DNA of 64,000 nt from Limnoperna fortunei (lineage: Eukaryota; Mollusca; Bivalvia; Mytilida; Modiolidae): positions 84,891,756-84,955,755 of the forward strand of contig OX104112.1 of the NCBI GenBank assembly GCA_944474755.1, given 5' to 3'. Below are positions 35,145-46,265 of this stretch, piece by piece (position 1 is the first letter of the stretch; each line of letters begins with the position of its first letter). The notes under the pieces were generated by a model, which had not been told where the DNA came from, searched no databases, and was given only the letters and a program-made list of their open reading frames with translations. A program made the translations under genes and the position numbers.

Positions 35145-36240
35145 TATAAAAGCTCTACAACATCTTTGTTATTCGGATATTCGGGTTTTGAATACTTTAG
35201 GGGCTCTATCGACACTGATGTGTGTATTGATTAGACAAACAGTTCGTCCGGCGTAGTAAACCTAAGTATTTTCAAGACACTTTATTTGCAACCCCTGGGT
35301 CGGTGTCTCTGCTGGTGGACTGTTAGTCACCAGTGGTCACAATTTTTTTAATGATATAGTCATTGTCTAAATTTACTCCTCTGACATTTTGAAAATGATT
35401 TTAATTCTTAGGTTTTTCTACATTTTCAAGTATAGCGTTAGCTGGATTGATATAACGTTTTGAACCACTGGGTCGATGCCTCGTATTGACTAGTACCACC
35501 ATAGTATCACCAACTCAATAGCCAAACTAGACTATCAATTATATAACCATTGGTCTTAGATGTACTTCAGTAACATTTGATAACGTCTATTTCAAATTTT
35601 GGCAATAAAAGCACGAAAATATCGAAATTTTTCGAATTTTAAAATGTTTTTGGATTTCATGCCACCGATAAGTTGGATTAGAAGAAACGCATGTCAGGCA
35701 TAGTAAATCGTATAATCTATTGTCTTTGAAATCATTTTATTTGCAACCACTGGGTTGATGCCTCTGCTTGTGGACTTAGACCACGAGGCTATCACCACCA
35801 GCGTAGTCAAACTTTGGTGATGACAAGACAATAAGTTTTCTGTGATATAGTCATTGTCTAGATAGACTGTCCTAAAATGTATATGGTCTTGGTCGGATTT
35901 GGTATACCGTTTTAGATAAAATCTCTAAAATAGTTATTAATACTTATAAAAAGTTTTTGGGGTTTTGAACAACCAATGAGTCTTGATTACACAAAACACG
36001 CGACTGGTTTTAGTTAATTTCATGACCTAGATATCTTTAATAAAATGTTATTGTGAGGTCTTTCTGACAATTTAAAAATACAACAGTATTTAAATCTGCA
36101 ATGAATTATCGTCTAGCTTGGGTATAACACCAGTCGATTTTGGTCTTATTTTCATAGCAAACACGCTACATCATTAACATTTGTGTCCGTTGCGGCCTAG
36201 AAAGCACCAAGTAAGATCATAATGTGGTTTCCAACAGAAT
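35145..36240 (+). mobile_element. Tandem hammerhead-bearing repeats (retrozyme-like), decayed
   Basis: Three hammerhead-like cores recur: CACTGATGTGTG...TCCGGCGTAG near 35211, CACCGATAAG...AGAAACGC...AGGCATAG near 35662, and CAATGAGTCTTG...ACAAAACACGCG near 35970. About 80 bases after the first two comes CAACCACTGGGT(C/T)GATGCCTCTGC followed by GGTGGACT and a TATCACCA-type segment (near 35289 and 35746; a third copy near 35466). The order core-then-CACTGGGT is that of a mussel repeat carrying a type I hammerhead. All cores have mutated conserved positions, so self-cleavage is unlikely. Confidence 0.55.
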
Positions 36241-36885
36241 CGTACCTGGAAGACGGGTTTTACCTAGATTTTCAAACTATATTTCGACTTTCCTCCATCC
36301 ATGACGTCAATCAACGAAATAAAATAGTTAAATTACATAGATATTTTTTTAATGCGCATTTCTTTTATTTAATTTAGTAACTACCATTTTGAAAAAAATA
36401 TAATTTCCACCAAGGGAGAAAAACACCGTGTGCGAAAAATCATTAAGTTCTCTAAACTGTGACATAAGAAAAGATGTAATTCAAATTTGCCAAAAATTAA
36501 AAAAAAAATTAAAAAAAACTTAAAATAATTTGACCGATAATTTTACTTTAGATGATCTGATTAATTACTGACCCTAAACTATTTCTCTCAAAGATAGATA
36601 CTTGTTATAAAAATGGCATGGTTACTGAAAAAAAGGTTTTACATATAGAGAGAAACGTTTAAGATAATATTAGCACATAATAAGGTAAACAATAGAAATC
36701 GGAGAAATCGTTAGTAAGTGTATCGTATCAACATCTGATCTCTTATGTGAATTTAATAAAAGGACAGATATTTACATTTACATTTGTAATTTGACAAAAA
36801 CACGAGTTGTGTTTCTCATTTCTGGGTTTAATTATAAATCTATACTAAGTTAATGCAAGGTTTGTGTTTCATGCAAAACCAGGTT

Positions 36886-37003
36886 CTACCGCAGGTCGGG
36901 GTTTTCTCCGGGTACTCCGGCTTCCTCGCCAAATAAAAACTGGACGCCATGATATAGCTGAAAAATACCTGAAATTGGCGTTAAACACCATCAAACAAAC
37001 AAA
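36886..37003 (+). mobile_element. 5'-truncated SINE with 12-bp target duplication
   Basis: Only the 3' half is present (from CTACCGCAGGTCGGGG through AAAAACTGGACGCCATG to CAAACAAACAAA). CAAAACCAGGTT flanks it at 36874-36885 and 37004-37015, so the truncation happened during insertion. Confidence 0.8.
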
Positions 37004-37069
37004 CAAAACCAGGTTAAACAGTTCAAATTCGCTTTTAATGATTGTGATGCGATTGAATACACCTATTGC

Positions 37070-37135
37070 GGGCCTCGGTGGCCGAGTGGTTAAGGTTGTT
37101 CGTCTACTATTGATCAGGTCGTCCGTCAACACTGA
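37070..37135 (+). mobile_element. SINE head fragment
   Basis: The tRNA-like head only: CGGTGGCCGAGTGGTTAAGG to CCGTCAACACTGA, then it stops. It follows the truncated copy by 60 bases. Confidence 0.75.
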
Positions 37136-37403
37136 TACACATTTTAAATTATTTCAAACTGTTAATCCTATCAAAGTTAATCATGATTGTAAACAAGCAA
37201 ACATTCAATTATAATTATCATAATTAATTAAAGAAGTAAACACGAGTTCACTTTAATCTCAATAGATCCACCTAGCAGTAAAATATACGCAAATTAAAAA
37301 AAATTATACTATCAATATATTAATTTATTATTAATTTATATTATAAAGTATTAAATATATTAAATATATAATTTTCTATGATAAATTTATATATTTTACA
37401 TAT

Positions 37404-37500
37404 GTGGGGCAAGTCGTTATTGAGTGGGGCGAGTCGTTATTAAATGTGGTGCGACTCGTTATTAATATGGGGCGACTCGTGATGGGGCGAGTCGTTACGA
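37404..37500 (+). repeat. Short tandem GGGGCGAGTCGTTATTA repeat
   Basis: Five imperfect units of GGGGC(A/G)AGTCGTTATT with AT spacers, period about 20-25 bases, GC-richer than the flanks. Confidence 0.65.
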
Positions 37501-37643
37501 TACTAGTTGTAATTATATTAAAACATTTTATTTCACTAAAGACCCCTCATATGGTATGTTAGTACAATAACATAACAATAAACAAAAAGTGCGAACATAT
37601 TTAGCAACAAATTATTAGAAACAAGGGTTATTTCCTTGGAGTC

Positions 37644-37748
37644 TTTAAGGTTGTTCGTCTGCTATTGATCACGTAGTCTGTCAACACTGAGATAGCGGGT
37701 TTGAGTCTCAGTGCAGGCAGGATGTACTCGATGAATCGTAATTGGCAT
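37644..37748 (+). mobile_element. SINE internal fragment
   Basis: TTTAAGGTTGTTCGTCTGC to GATGAATCGTAATTGGCA. It lacks both ends and shares the GATGAATCGTAATTGGCA variant with the next copy at 37942, so the two may be one subfamily. Confidence 0.7.
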
Positions 37749-37941
37749 GCTTCACAAATTGGACACTTACAGAAGATTCAGATGCACACATAATAATTTA
37801 ATAATTTAATGAAATAAAAACTTTATAATGATTTCACAACATTTGTTACATATTTATTAAAACAAACAATTGGTAAAAACAATAATTTGACTAGTTCTCC
37901 ATGTTCAAACTTTATGCTTAACTGTCCGTAGTCCTTTTCAG

Positions 37942-38155
37942 GGGTCCCCGGTAGCCTAGTAGTTAAGGTAGTTCGTCTACTATTGACCACGTGGTCTGTC
38001 AACACTGAGATTGCGGGTTTGAGTCTCAGTGCAGGCAGGATGTACTCGATGAATCGTAATTGGCAAGGATTGCCAGTTTTTCTACCGAGGATCGGGGTTT
38101 TTCCCAAACCTGAACGCCAGCGACAGTGGCGTTAAACAACATTTAAATAAAAAAT
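37942..38155 (+). mobile_element. SINE, nearly full length, body-deleted variant
   Basis: A tRNA-like head with a mutated A box (GTAGCCTAGTAG), the GATGAATCGTAATTGGCAAGG variant, and a shortened 3' half (AACGCCAGCGACAGTGGCGTT). The flanks TCCTTTTCAG and TCCTTTTGAG are a probable target duplication with one difference. Confidence 0.75.
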
Positions 38156-39826
38156 TCCTTTTGAGGTAAAGATAACTGGCCGTTGTGATGAATGGGTTGT
38201 GATGAATGAAATCGGATGTAAGTTTTTTAATCGAATATGTTAATGTAAAACTCTAACCAATCACTTAGCTAGTATCTATTTAGAACGAATAATCGTTCCC
38301 TCGCTTTTTTGGCGAGGGTACGAATTTATTCCCATTACTCGTAATTTAGCAGAGCGAGAATGAATCACTCCCGGCACTTTGCTGTCCAAACGTAGTTGCC
38401 TATATAACCAGCCATGGTCAATCTTGATATCTTTCGATAGTGTCACCATGGTTTTATCAGTTTCGTGTTTAAGATCAATCATTATTGATACGTGATATTA
38501 ATTATTGCCGTTTTTAATAACCAACTGTGCTTTATGGATTTATTGACATTCATGTCTCTGTCCAATTACGTTTACTACATGAAAAACATCGAAACTGAAT
38601 GGCGTGTTGCATTTTGAGAAAGTATATGTAAATTACTGGGTTCTTACTACGGAATGCTTGTTACATTATACAAATTAGCACGATAATACTAAAATTAGGT
38701 CACATTATCCATATCAGCAAAAATGACCATCATAGCACTTTCCACGTTCTTCTTTAAAGACGAAAAAGGAAATTTCTCCAATCAAGATCGTTTCCCATTA
38801 GTTTCGCAATGTCTGAAGCTTTAATAACGTAAAGAAAATGAATATTATGTTTGAATTTTGTATTAAAACTGATCTAAGTTAGAATTCTTTTGCTACATTA
38901 CAGGACTAAATTCTGCCGATAATCGGATAAATCACATAAGTAACCGGATTATAACGGCAGTAAAATTTGGCCTATTATCTATTAACAATGATATTACCAC
39001 TACTATATCTATTATATCACTATAATACATAGTGAACAGTCTCAATTCATGCTTTTGGTATTTCCTTGTATTAAAATATTGTTACAAGTATAAAATTAAT
39101 TCCTTTACACAATTCTGTCCTGTTCTACAATGTATCAGTTTAAGAAAAAACATTATACAACTAAGAAAAACGCAATAGTTTTATGAAAATCAAAATACTA
39201 CGTTTAACAGATCATAATTCCTTTGTCTAAAAAAGTTATAAAACAATTAACCATACAATATCTTAGACAAAACACAGGTTTTGTCGTATTATCATCAAAT
39301 ATTTATTATAATAAAGAGTAAGAACACATAATGACTATGTTATCTGACAGATCATAATTTGTTTCAATATATTACCAGACTTTTTGTTTTTCTAAATTAT
39401 CGCTATTTACTATTAAACCTCCACCGAATACTCAGTCGAACAGATCATAGTTCGTTCTTATATGAACTGATAAAACAGTTAACAATTTCTTCACAACAAC
39501 TCAATTTGCATCGAATTATGTCAATATTTATTAAATAAAAGTAAAAGCATACACACATAATGGCATGTTTTCTAACAGATAAGAACACATTTCAATAAAA
39601 GTACATAATTATCCGGTTTTCACATATAGCAACCATAAAAATCAGAAATATACTTTTATATCAAGCATAGAGGACGACGTCACCTGATTGGTTTTTTTTA
39701 CAATATTGTGACCGATACTTGGCTAATTCCTTCAAGATCCGTTAGTTATCAGATAGAAATTATTATGGTTTACCTCATCTAAAAGTATTGAATCAGAATA
39801 TAATTTTCTTTGTTTTACCATGTCTT
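38156..39826. other. Intergenic; no gene seen
   Basis: AT-rich. Repeated short AACAGATCATAATTC-type motifs (near 39209, 39349 and 39441) suggest old duplication. No exon is supported. Confidence 0.4.
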
Positions 39827-40982
39827 TTAAGACAAATACTTTAATTTGGGGACTACTTGCTTTGATTTAGTATCACGATCTGCAGTTCTTGGGTCAACAA
39901 TTGATTTTCGAAATGGATATTTTATAGATGGTGCTGTTTTGTCTTCGCTTGAACCTCTTTGTTGTTTTACATTTACAGTTCTGGGATCAACAATAAATGT
40001 TTGAAACCGATAATTAATTTCAGTTGGCGATTCAACCACTCTTTTAATTGACTGTGTATTGACAGTTCTAGGATCAATAATCGAGGCTTGAAAACGTTGT
40101 TTTATTTTTGGTGCAGGTGCATCGATGGCATCCTAAAACGAAATTTTACAAATCAATCAATACATTGGAAAAGAAATTTTACTATGTCTAAAGCAGTTAT
40201 AAATTCAGTGACAGAAAAAAAAATTGCTATAGTATAGAAAGTTACCATAACTAATTAGATTTAAATTGAAGCGAACTATGGTAATCATGAATGTAATGTA
40301 GTTATTTTTTTTTATGGCAGTCAAAGTATTTGAACTATAAAAATCGCAATCGTGGAAGGTCAACATATTAAAATAAAGTCTGTTTGTGGTCAAAGGACAT
40401 TAAAATATCTACGTTAAAGATAACTAAGTACTAACTGTTTACAACTTCATTATGTGTTGTAATGTACTAACAAAAGTTAGTGGTTTTCTACTGGCAATCC
40501 AGCTTCTTCTACTAAAAAAACTGGACGCCACGATACAGTAAAAAAATACAAAAAAGCTGAAACAATATTCAAAAAAGCAAACAATATATAACGTATTGAC
40601 AGTTTGCGTTGTGTTTATTAAAGTGGAATTTTTTTTTACATCTTGTTTACAAGTGATATTACAATTATTATTTTAATTTCGACTTACTGGAGGAAGAAAC
40701 CATTTGTCGTTCTTTTGCTGTTTTGTAGTATACTCTTTTTCAGCCATTCTGTTAAATGTGGAATGACTGTTGACCGTGAAGACTAGTGCGCAGAAAACAG
40801 GAACCAGTAATGACTATAAGAAAAATTAAGTTTTCTCATCAGCTTTTGTTTCCAAAACAAGTGTACTTTTTATGTTTCTAATAAATACTGTGAAAAAAAA
40901 ACAAAATTTAAATTATCTAAACAATATTTGTAAAAGCAAAATTGATATGTTTTCAAACTTCTTTTCATAAACTTACCTTCAT
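39827..40982 (-). CDS. Small secreted protein with three (I/V)DPRT repeats (intact, three exons)
   Basis: Exons 40982-40977 (ATG AAG), 40813-40688 and 40132-39827 all join in phase 0 with consensus splice sites (GTAAGT donors twice) and give 145 residues. MKSLLVPVFCALVFTVNSHS is a clear signal peptide. The last exon encodes three units of 29-31 residues built on P-x-I-x-x-x-F-(Q/R)-x-(S/F)-I-(I/V)-D-P-R-T, with DPRT at about residues 64-67, 93-96 and 124-127. There are no cysteines in the mature part; it is basic and Gln/Lys-rich. RKSIVDPRTADRD aligns with RTSVVDPTTADRE at the start of the repeat region of copy C, so the two proteins share ancestry. The gene faces away from repeat gene B (head-to-head, 3.4 kb). 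Decayed relatives lie at 4862-5640 and 48600-48760. Function is unknown; a matrix component is inferred. Confidence 0.8.
40500..40588 (+). mobile_element. SINE tail remnant in intron 2 of the small IDPRT gene
   Basis: CAGCTTCTTCTACTAAAAAA then ACTGGACGCCACGATACAG and an A-rich tail match the SINE 3' end. It is degenerate and has no head. Confidence 0.55.
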
Positions 40983-41022
40983 TGCTGAGAGCATTTAGTA
41001 GTTGTAATGGTATATTGACATG

Positions 41023-41030
41023 TTATATAA
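41023..41030 (-). promoter_or_regulatory. Possible TATA box of the small IDPRT gene
   Basis: TTATATAA lies about 40 bases upstream of the ATG at 40982. It is the most TATA-like site near that start, but such strings are common in this AT-rich sequence. Confidence 0.3.
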
Positions 41031-43370
41031 CGGTGTATGTGTGACGAATAAGAGACGATTATTTAGAACAATCATTTAGATGTGTCCTGTTTGTTATTAT
41101 TAATTCCTCACTTACACAAATAATCACGAACTTTATGATGAAGAGACTGATTTCTAGTGTTAAACTTTCAAAAGCGGAAGTGAATAATAAAACTCATCTT
41201 CTGACTAAAGGCTTAATGTATGAATCATGAATCGTAAACAGAATATTTGACATGACCTGACCGAATAGGTGCATAAACATGTCGTGCATGATTATCAATG
41301 ATATAAGCTAATAAAATACACTACTTCTTTTCTTTCATAAACATTTAAAAAAAACATTTTTAAGTGAAATGTAAGAAAACCTAACAACGATCAAGAATCA
41401 AAACCACAGGAGGTGACAAAATCTCGATGAGACAAAAATGAGTGACCCGAACCCATAAAACTTGGGTGCTCTGAATGAACGAGCTGTAAACGGTAGCGAA
41501 TCAACGTATAAAAGAAACACGCCTTAGTTATAATTGTGGGAAATGTTTAATATGTTAATGTTCAATGTATCGGTGATTAATTGTCTTGTACACTGTCTTG
41601 AATTCACTCTGAACGATCAAGATGTACCTGTTGTATATTCTTATGAAGATCTTGAATTTTTTAGTTGTGAAAAATTGCATCTGCATATTAGTATCATGCT
41701 ATCAACAGTTGCGCGTCATCTCAATATTATGTTTTGAATTTAAATTTGTACAAGCACTTTAGGAAAAATAATATATTTGGTGTATATAAGACAAATTTTG
41801 GAATATGTATTTGAACTTTTGGAAAATTGTGGTAACAGTTAAACAAATACACTCAAAAGCGGCGATAATGGTAACAGCGTTAAGTATTTACTAAAATTGA
41901 ATGAATTTACTATGAAGAGGGTTTGGATAGAACTGACTATTTTCATCAAATGGAGAAGGCGTTATCGTTCCATTTTTAAGATTATTCCTAACAGGGTAAT
42001 TATTTATTATTGTGAAAATATAAAAATGGAACAAACCAAATTCTTTCATCATCAATACTGACTAAATCAATTATTAGATTGGTGTTTAACCCCACTTTTA
42101 GCCATTTTTCAGCTAGATCATGGCGTCCAGTTTTTATTTGAGGATGAAGCCGGAGTACCCGAAGAAAACCCCGACCTGGGGTAGGAAAACTGACAATCGT
42201 TATGAATTAAGATTGAAGTCTAGTTTAACCCTTAATGCGGTGTGCTCTAACCCGCAACTTCAGTGTTGACATACTACATGATTAATAGTAGATGACTTAC
42301 CTTTACCACTCGATTATTAAATGTAATAGTTTTAACCTCATTAATATATTGGTCCGATAAAACATATTTTGTTAACCCAGATTAGATGCAATTCGTCCTT
42401 CTTAAACGATTTGTAAACATAATATCAAATCAATCATGTAAATGCAGCAACAGACAAAAACCCAGTATTTTGTATTTGAAAGCTCACAGTATAACGGAGT
42501 TAAGAGTGGACTTACTTAATAGCTTAAAATGATTGTCAAACAATTCAACACTCAACTTTAAAATCTTTTATTAATTGGTAAAAGTGAACTTATATTTACT
42601 AGAAATATCAAAAAGTCATGTTTTCTAAACGAGTAACCCATATCACAACACACAAGCTTTTATATAATTCAACACAATATTTGTCAAGTCACCATGTTCA
42701 CACAACGTTGTATCACATTTTAAACGAAGAAAATTTATGTATTAAGTACTTGTGTTTGATCCTGTTTGTTGCTTGCTGCAATAAAATAAATTGTTAATTC
42801 ACTGAATAAAAGCAAATTCCGCAACGTTGTCTACAATACTTCTTTACATTATTTGAGTTAATGTTGTTCTGGTTATAGTGATTAACCTGTTCATAAATTG
42901 AAACATTTCTTAAGTATCAATGATTATTTTATACATGACTGAAAACCTTACATGTCACCAGATGCTAACATTAAGCAATGTTTAATTGATTGTTCTGTTG
43001 AGAGAATACACTTTTACTTTGCGTAATACCTGCGTAAAGTGATTTTTTTTAATTAAACATTTTTAATTTATAAACAAATTTTATTTTACTGCATTTGAAA
43101 AAAAAATAGTTATGTACTGGGAGGTACAAAAAATTATGTGCCGTAGTATCTCTCATCTCAGATATTTTTGTATATATTTATAGCAAATTGAGAAGAATCG
43201 TGTTGGGAGTCTGACATACTGCAGCCAAATGGATTTCCATTGTTTCATTGGCTTGTGTTAAATCTTGTCGCATATTCCCTGCGGGGTGATGAGCAATAAA
43301 TTAGACAGAAGCATAATCTTATTCTAACGGTGTTTGGTTTTAATTGTAGTAGTCGTACAAAATTGTATAA
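41031..43370. other. Intergenic; one SINE, no gene seen
   Basis: Open frames such as 41534-41737 have no support. The SINE at 42081-42312 is the only recognised element. Confidence 0.4.
42081..42312 (-). mobile_element. SINE, near full length, old
   Basis: In minus orientation: tail GGTGTTTAACCCCACTTTTA, body ATGGCGTCCAGTTTTTATTT, then a diverged head (TACTACATGATTAATAGTAG) ending at CCACTCG. ATTATTAGA / ATTATTAAA flanks may be its target duplication. Confidence 0.75.
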
Positions 43371-43379
43371 TCAAATTTG

Positions 43380-44411
43380 TTCATTAGCTTCACACATCCG
43401 CTGTGCATAGTTTTATGAAAGTCACATCACTTAAATGTCTATTAATATAAACAATATGTATACCCTACAACCGCATGACCTTGGCGTCCACTTCCTCTAC
43501 TGTCAGTTATATGAATAATTAAGAAGGAACTATCTGTTCACGTAATAGATATGACAAAAAATGTTACTTATTGGAGTAACTTATGTAGATTTAAGGGACA
43601 ACAACGATTAGTTTTTAACCATAATAACAAAGTCCAAACATGTTTTAACGCTATAAATTATATTATTTAGACCGAAAGGGAAAATATGAAAGTTTAAGCA
43701 AAAATATTATTTACGTATGTATTTTATCAATATCAACTTTTTTAAAACAGTGACCTAGCATTTTCGGCATGTAGTTATAAATCTTTCTGAATAAAATTGT
43801 AGTGAAATAGAATTATATTTCTGTTTTTTTTTCAAAACTTTTTTGAAAGCCTTGGCCTTCGGGCGTCTTCAAGCTACGAGACTGCATAAAATAAAATAAA
43901 ATACTTTTGACTTAAACCTCTGTTGTACAAAATCCACGATAACTGCAAGAATTTGTGTTGTCTGCAAGATCAATAGTATACGATTGTTGTATTGCTGAAT
44001 ATACTTTTGTTTCCTTTTATTTATTGTTGTGATTAATCTCCATTTAACTCTATAACTCAAAATAGAGTAGTATAGAGATCCTATCGGTCGATCTGTGTCT
44101 CCACTGTATGTTCGGTTCCATAGTTGTTGAAGCTGGTGTCATTTTGCCGTATTTGATACTTTTTTTATTAACACCTATTTGAATCAAAACTTTGATTTAT
44201 CGTGAGACTTCATAACATTTGTAACAATATTGTTTATTTTTAACACCTGACATTATATCCAACTGAAACCCTCATTAGATATTTTTTATGGTCTCTCGTA
44301 AGAATATGAATATTCCTCCATTTCTGTAATTTTATTCATTTAGTTAAAAAAATATAAATGTTGCGTTAAAACCCACTTCATTTAAATATAATTAAATGTT
44401 TATATTTTCAG
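43380..44411. other. 5' region of copy B, shared with copy C
   Basis: Positions about 43480-43560 (CCACTTCCTCTACTGTCA..., ATGAATAATTAA, GTAATAGATAT) align with about 49985-50045 upstream of copy C. The last 150 bases before exon 1 align with the left edge of the window upstream of copy A. The shared region probably includes the old promoter; the transcription start is not identified. Confidence 0.5.
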
Positions 44412-45785
44412 AGGATTCTGATTTACGTCTTATCTTCGCTTTGGTGGCTTGGTCATGCCCGTATTGTATTATCCGATTTTATAGAGCGTTATCCAAAAGC
44501 AGACAAACAGAATAAAATGCGGGTATATAATTTAATCTTTTGTAATGATATTAAAAGGAAATTATCATGAAAAAACTTTTAAAATACACGTCGTATTTGT
44601 TTGAATTTTATTTATAAACTCAAGCACAATTAAAAACATAATCCAGACTTAAGATACTACACAAATATTTAGGATCAGCAAACATTTTAATTGTAGTAGA
44701 GTGACAAACATATTCTTTATAATTTAGATTCAGTTAGAAGCATTAGGAGAGCTAAAACAGTAACTTTGTATTACATAATGTGTTTTTATATAAGAAAACT
44801 GTTTTATTTTTAATCTGCCTCTGACTAATCCGAACATAATAAGTAGATTGTTTTCAGTATTTATAGAAATATGTACTTTTCATTTTTTACAGGAATCTAT
44901 TGCAAACTCCTGTTTTCAACTTGCCTTTTGTTAAGCACATTGTACGTTCTATAAACGATTTTCTAGTTCCAATTAATTGGAACAATGCATTTTTATCTTA
45001 TGAAACGACTGTTTATCGTCGATCAAGAAAACGTATGCAGATACAGATCTTCAACTGTAGACCATAAAACAACTGACGGAGAACTTTGGCCATTTAAAAA
45101 TCACATGTTTCCACAATCACCAGAATTAATAGATCCACGCACCAATCAAGCAAATGAAGAAGCATCTTTACCACTGCTTCATCAACAGTATGAACAATCA
45201 CCGGAATTAATAGATCCACGCACGGTTCAAACAAATTTAGAACTTCTTCACCACTGCTTCATCACCCCGGAATTAATAGATCCACGCACCGTTCAAACAA
45301 ATTTAGAAGCATCTTCATCACTGCTTCATCAACAGTATGAACAATCACCAGAAATAATAGATCCACGCACCGTTCAAACATATTTAGAACCATCTTCACC
45401 CATTCTTCATCAACAGTATATACAATCACCCGAATTAATAGATCTACGTACCTTTCAAACAAATTTAAAAGCATCTTCACCAATGCTTCATAAACAGTAT
45501 GAAAAATCACCGAAAGTAATAGATCCACGCACAGTTCAAACAAATTTAGAAGCATCTTCCACACTGCTTCATCAACAGTATGAACAATCACCCGAATTGA
45601 TAGATCTACGTACCGTTCAAACAAATTAAGAAGCGTCTTTACCACGGCTTCATCAACAGTATGAACAATCACCAAAATTAATATATCCACGTACCGTTCA
45701 AACAAATTTAAAACAGTCTTCATGTTTGACTTAATACCATTATTAATCATCACCAGGATTAATAGATCCAACCACCAATTAATTA
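44412..45785 (+). pseudogene. IDPRT-repeat gene, copy B (start codon lost, two frameshifts)
   Basis: Exon 1 (44412-44522) matches copy A exon 1 along its length, but the ATG has become AGG directly after the CAG acceptor. Exon 2 starts at 44893. Compared with copy A, it lacks 8 bases near 44908, which puts TAA in frame near 44932, and about 8 more near 45036. From 44985 to 45629 one frame is open through seven repeats, the second shortened. A TTA-to-TAA change then stops it inside the seventh, and repeat sequence continues to about 45785. The open repeat frame could still be translated from an internal ATG but would have no signal peptide. This is the block-2 counterpart of intact copy A. Confidence 0.78.
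45117..45785 (+). repeat. 81-bp coding tandem repeat of copy B
   Basis: Units start at 45117, 45198 (66 bases, internally deleted), 45264, 45345, 45426, 45507 and 45588. Further decayed units follow to about 45785. The core reads SPELIDPRT in most units, with SPEIIDPRT, SPKVIDPRT and SPELIDLRT variants. Confidence 0.85.
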
Positions 45786-45905
45786 AGATGTTAAAATTTA
45801 AGAAATCCTGCAATTACTTCTCTCCTTAAAACCATAAAATAATTAACTTCATTTCTTGTTTATTTACGAAAATCTGCTACAATCATGTTGTTATCTTCAA
45901 ATATG

Positions 45906-46001
45906 TTTTGTTTGTTTGAATCGAACCCGTAATCTCAGTGTTGACAGACCACGTGATCAATAGTAGACGAACTACCTTGACCACTCGGCCACCGAGGCCC
46001 C
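45906..46001 (-). mobile_element. Short SINE inserted after the block duplication
   Basis: A 96-base minus-orientation copy: tRNA-like head (GGCCTCGGTGGCCGAGTGGT) to the B box (GGGTTCGATTC), then directly an AAACAAACAAAA tail. TCTTCAAATATG flanks it at 45894-45905 and 46002-46013. The matching place in block 1 (near 1746-1757) has one TCTACAAATATG and no insertion. Confidence 0.88.
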
Positions 46002-46138
46002 TCTTCAAATATGAAATTTCCTCATCACTTGTAGGGTCATCTTATAAGTGATCCATATATCACTTTATAAATCAAAGCATGTATAAAAAAAGAAAGTCTT
46101 AATTACTTATTTGTATATATGAGGTGCAAATAAGAAAA

Positions 46139-46265
46139 TATTTTTAAAAAAACCGACGGAACAGCATTAGCCAAAAGCCAAGGGACAGTTTCAAATCCGG
46201 ATATAGACAAACACAACACAAAAGTCAAATCCAGGTTTAGGAAACTCTACCTATACCTCAACTAA
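46139..46265. repeat. R1-family fragment, block 2 only
   Basis: AAAAGCCAAGGGACAGTTTC...AAAAGTCAAATCCAGG...CTACCTATACCTCAAC matches the R1 family. Block 1 near 1850-1865 lacks it. Confidence 0.5.

Noticed and set aside
36864..37214. Open frames at 36864-37214, 37823-38107, 58015-58212 and 61670-62085
   Set aside because: They follow SINE sequence and recur only because the SINE recurs; no protein domain is present.
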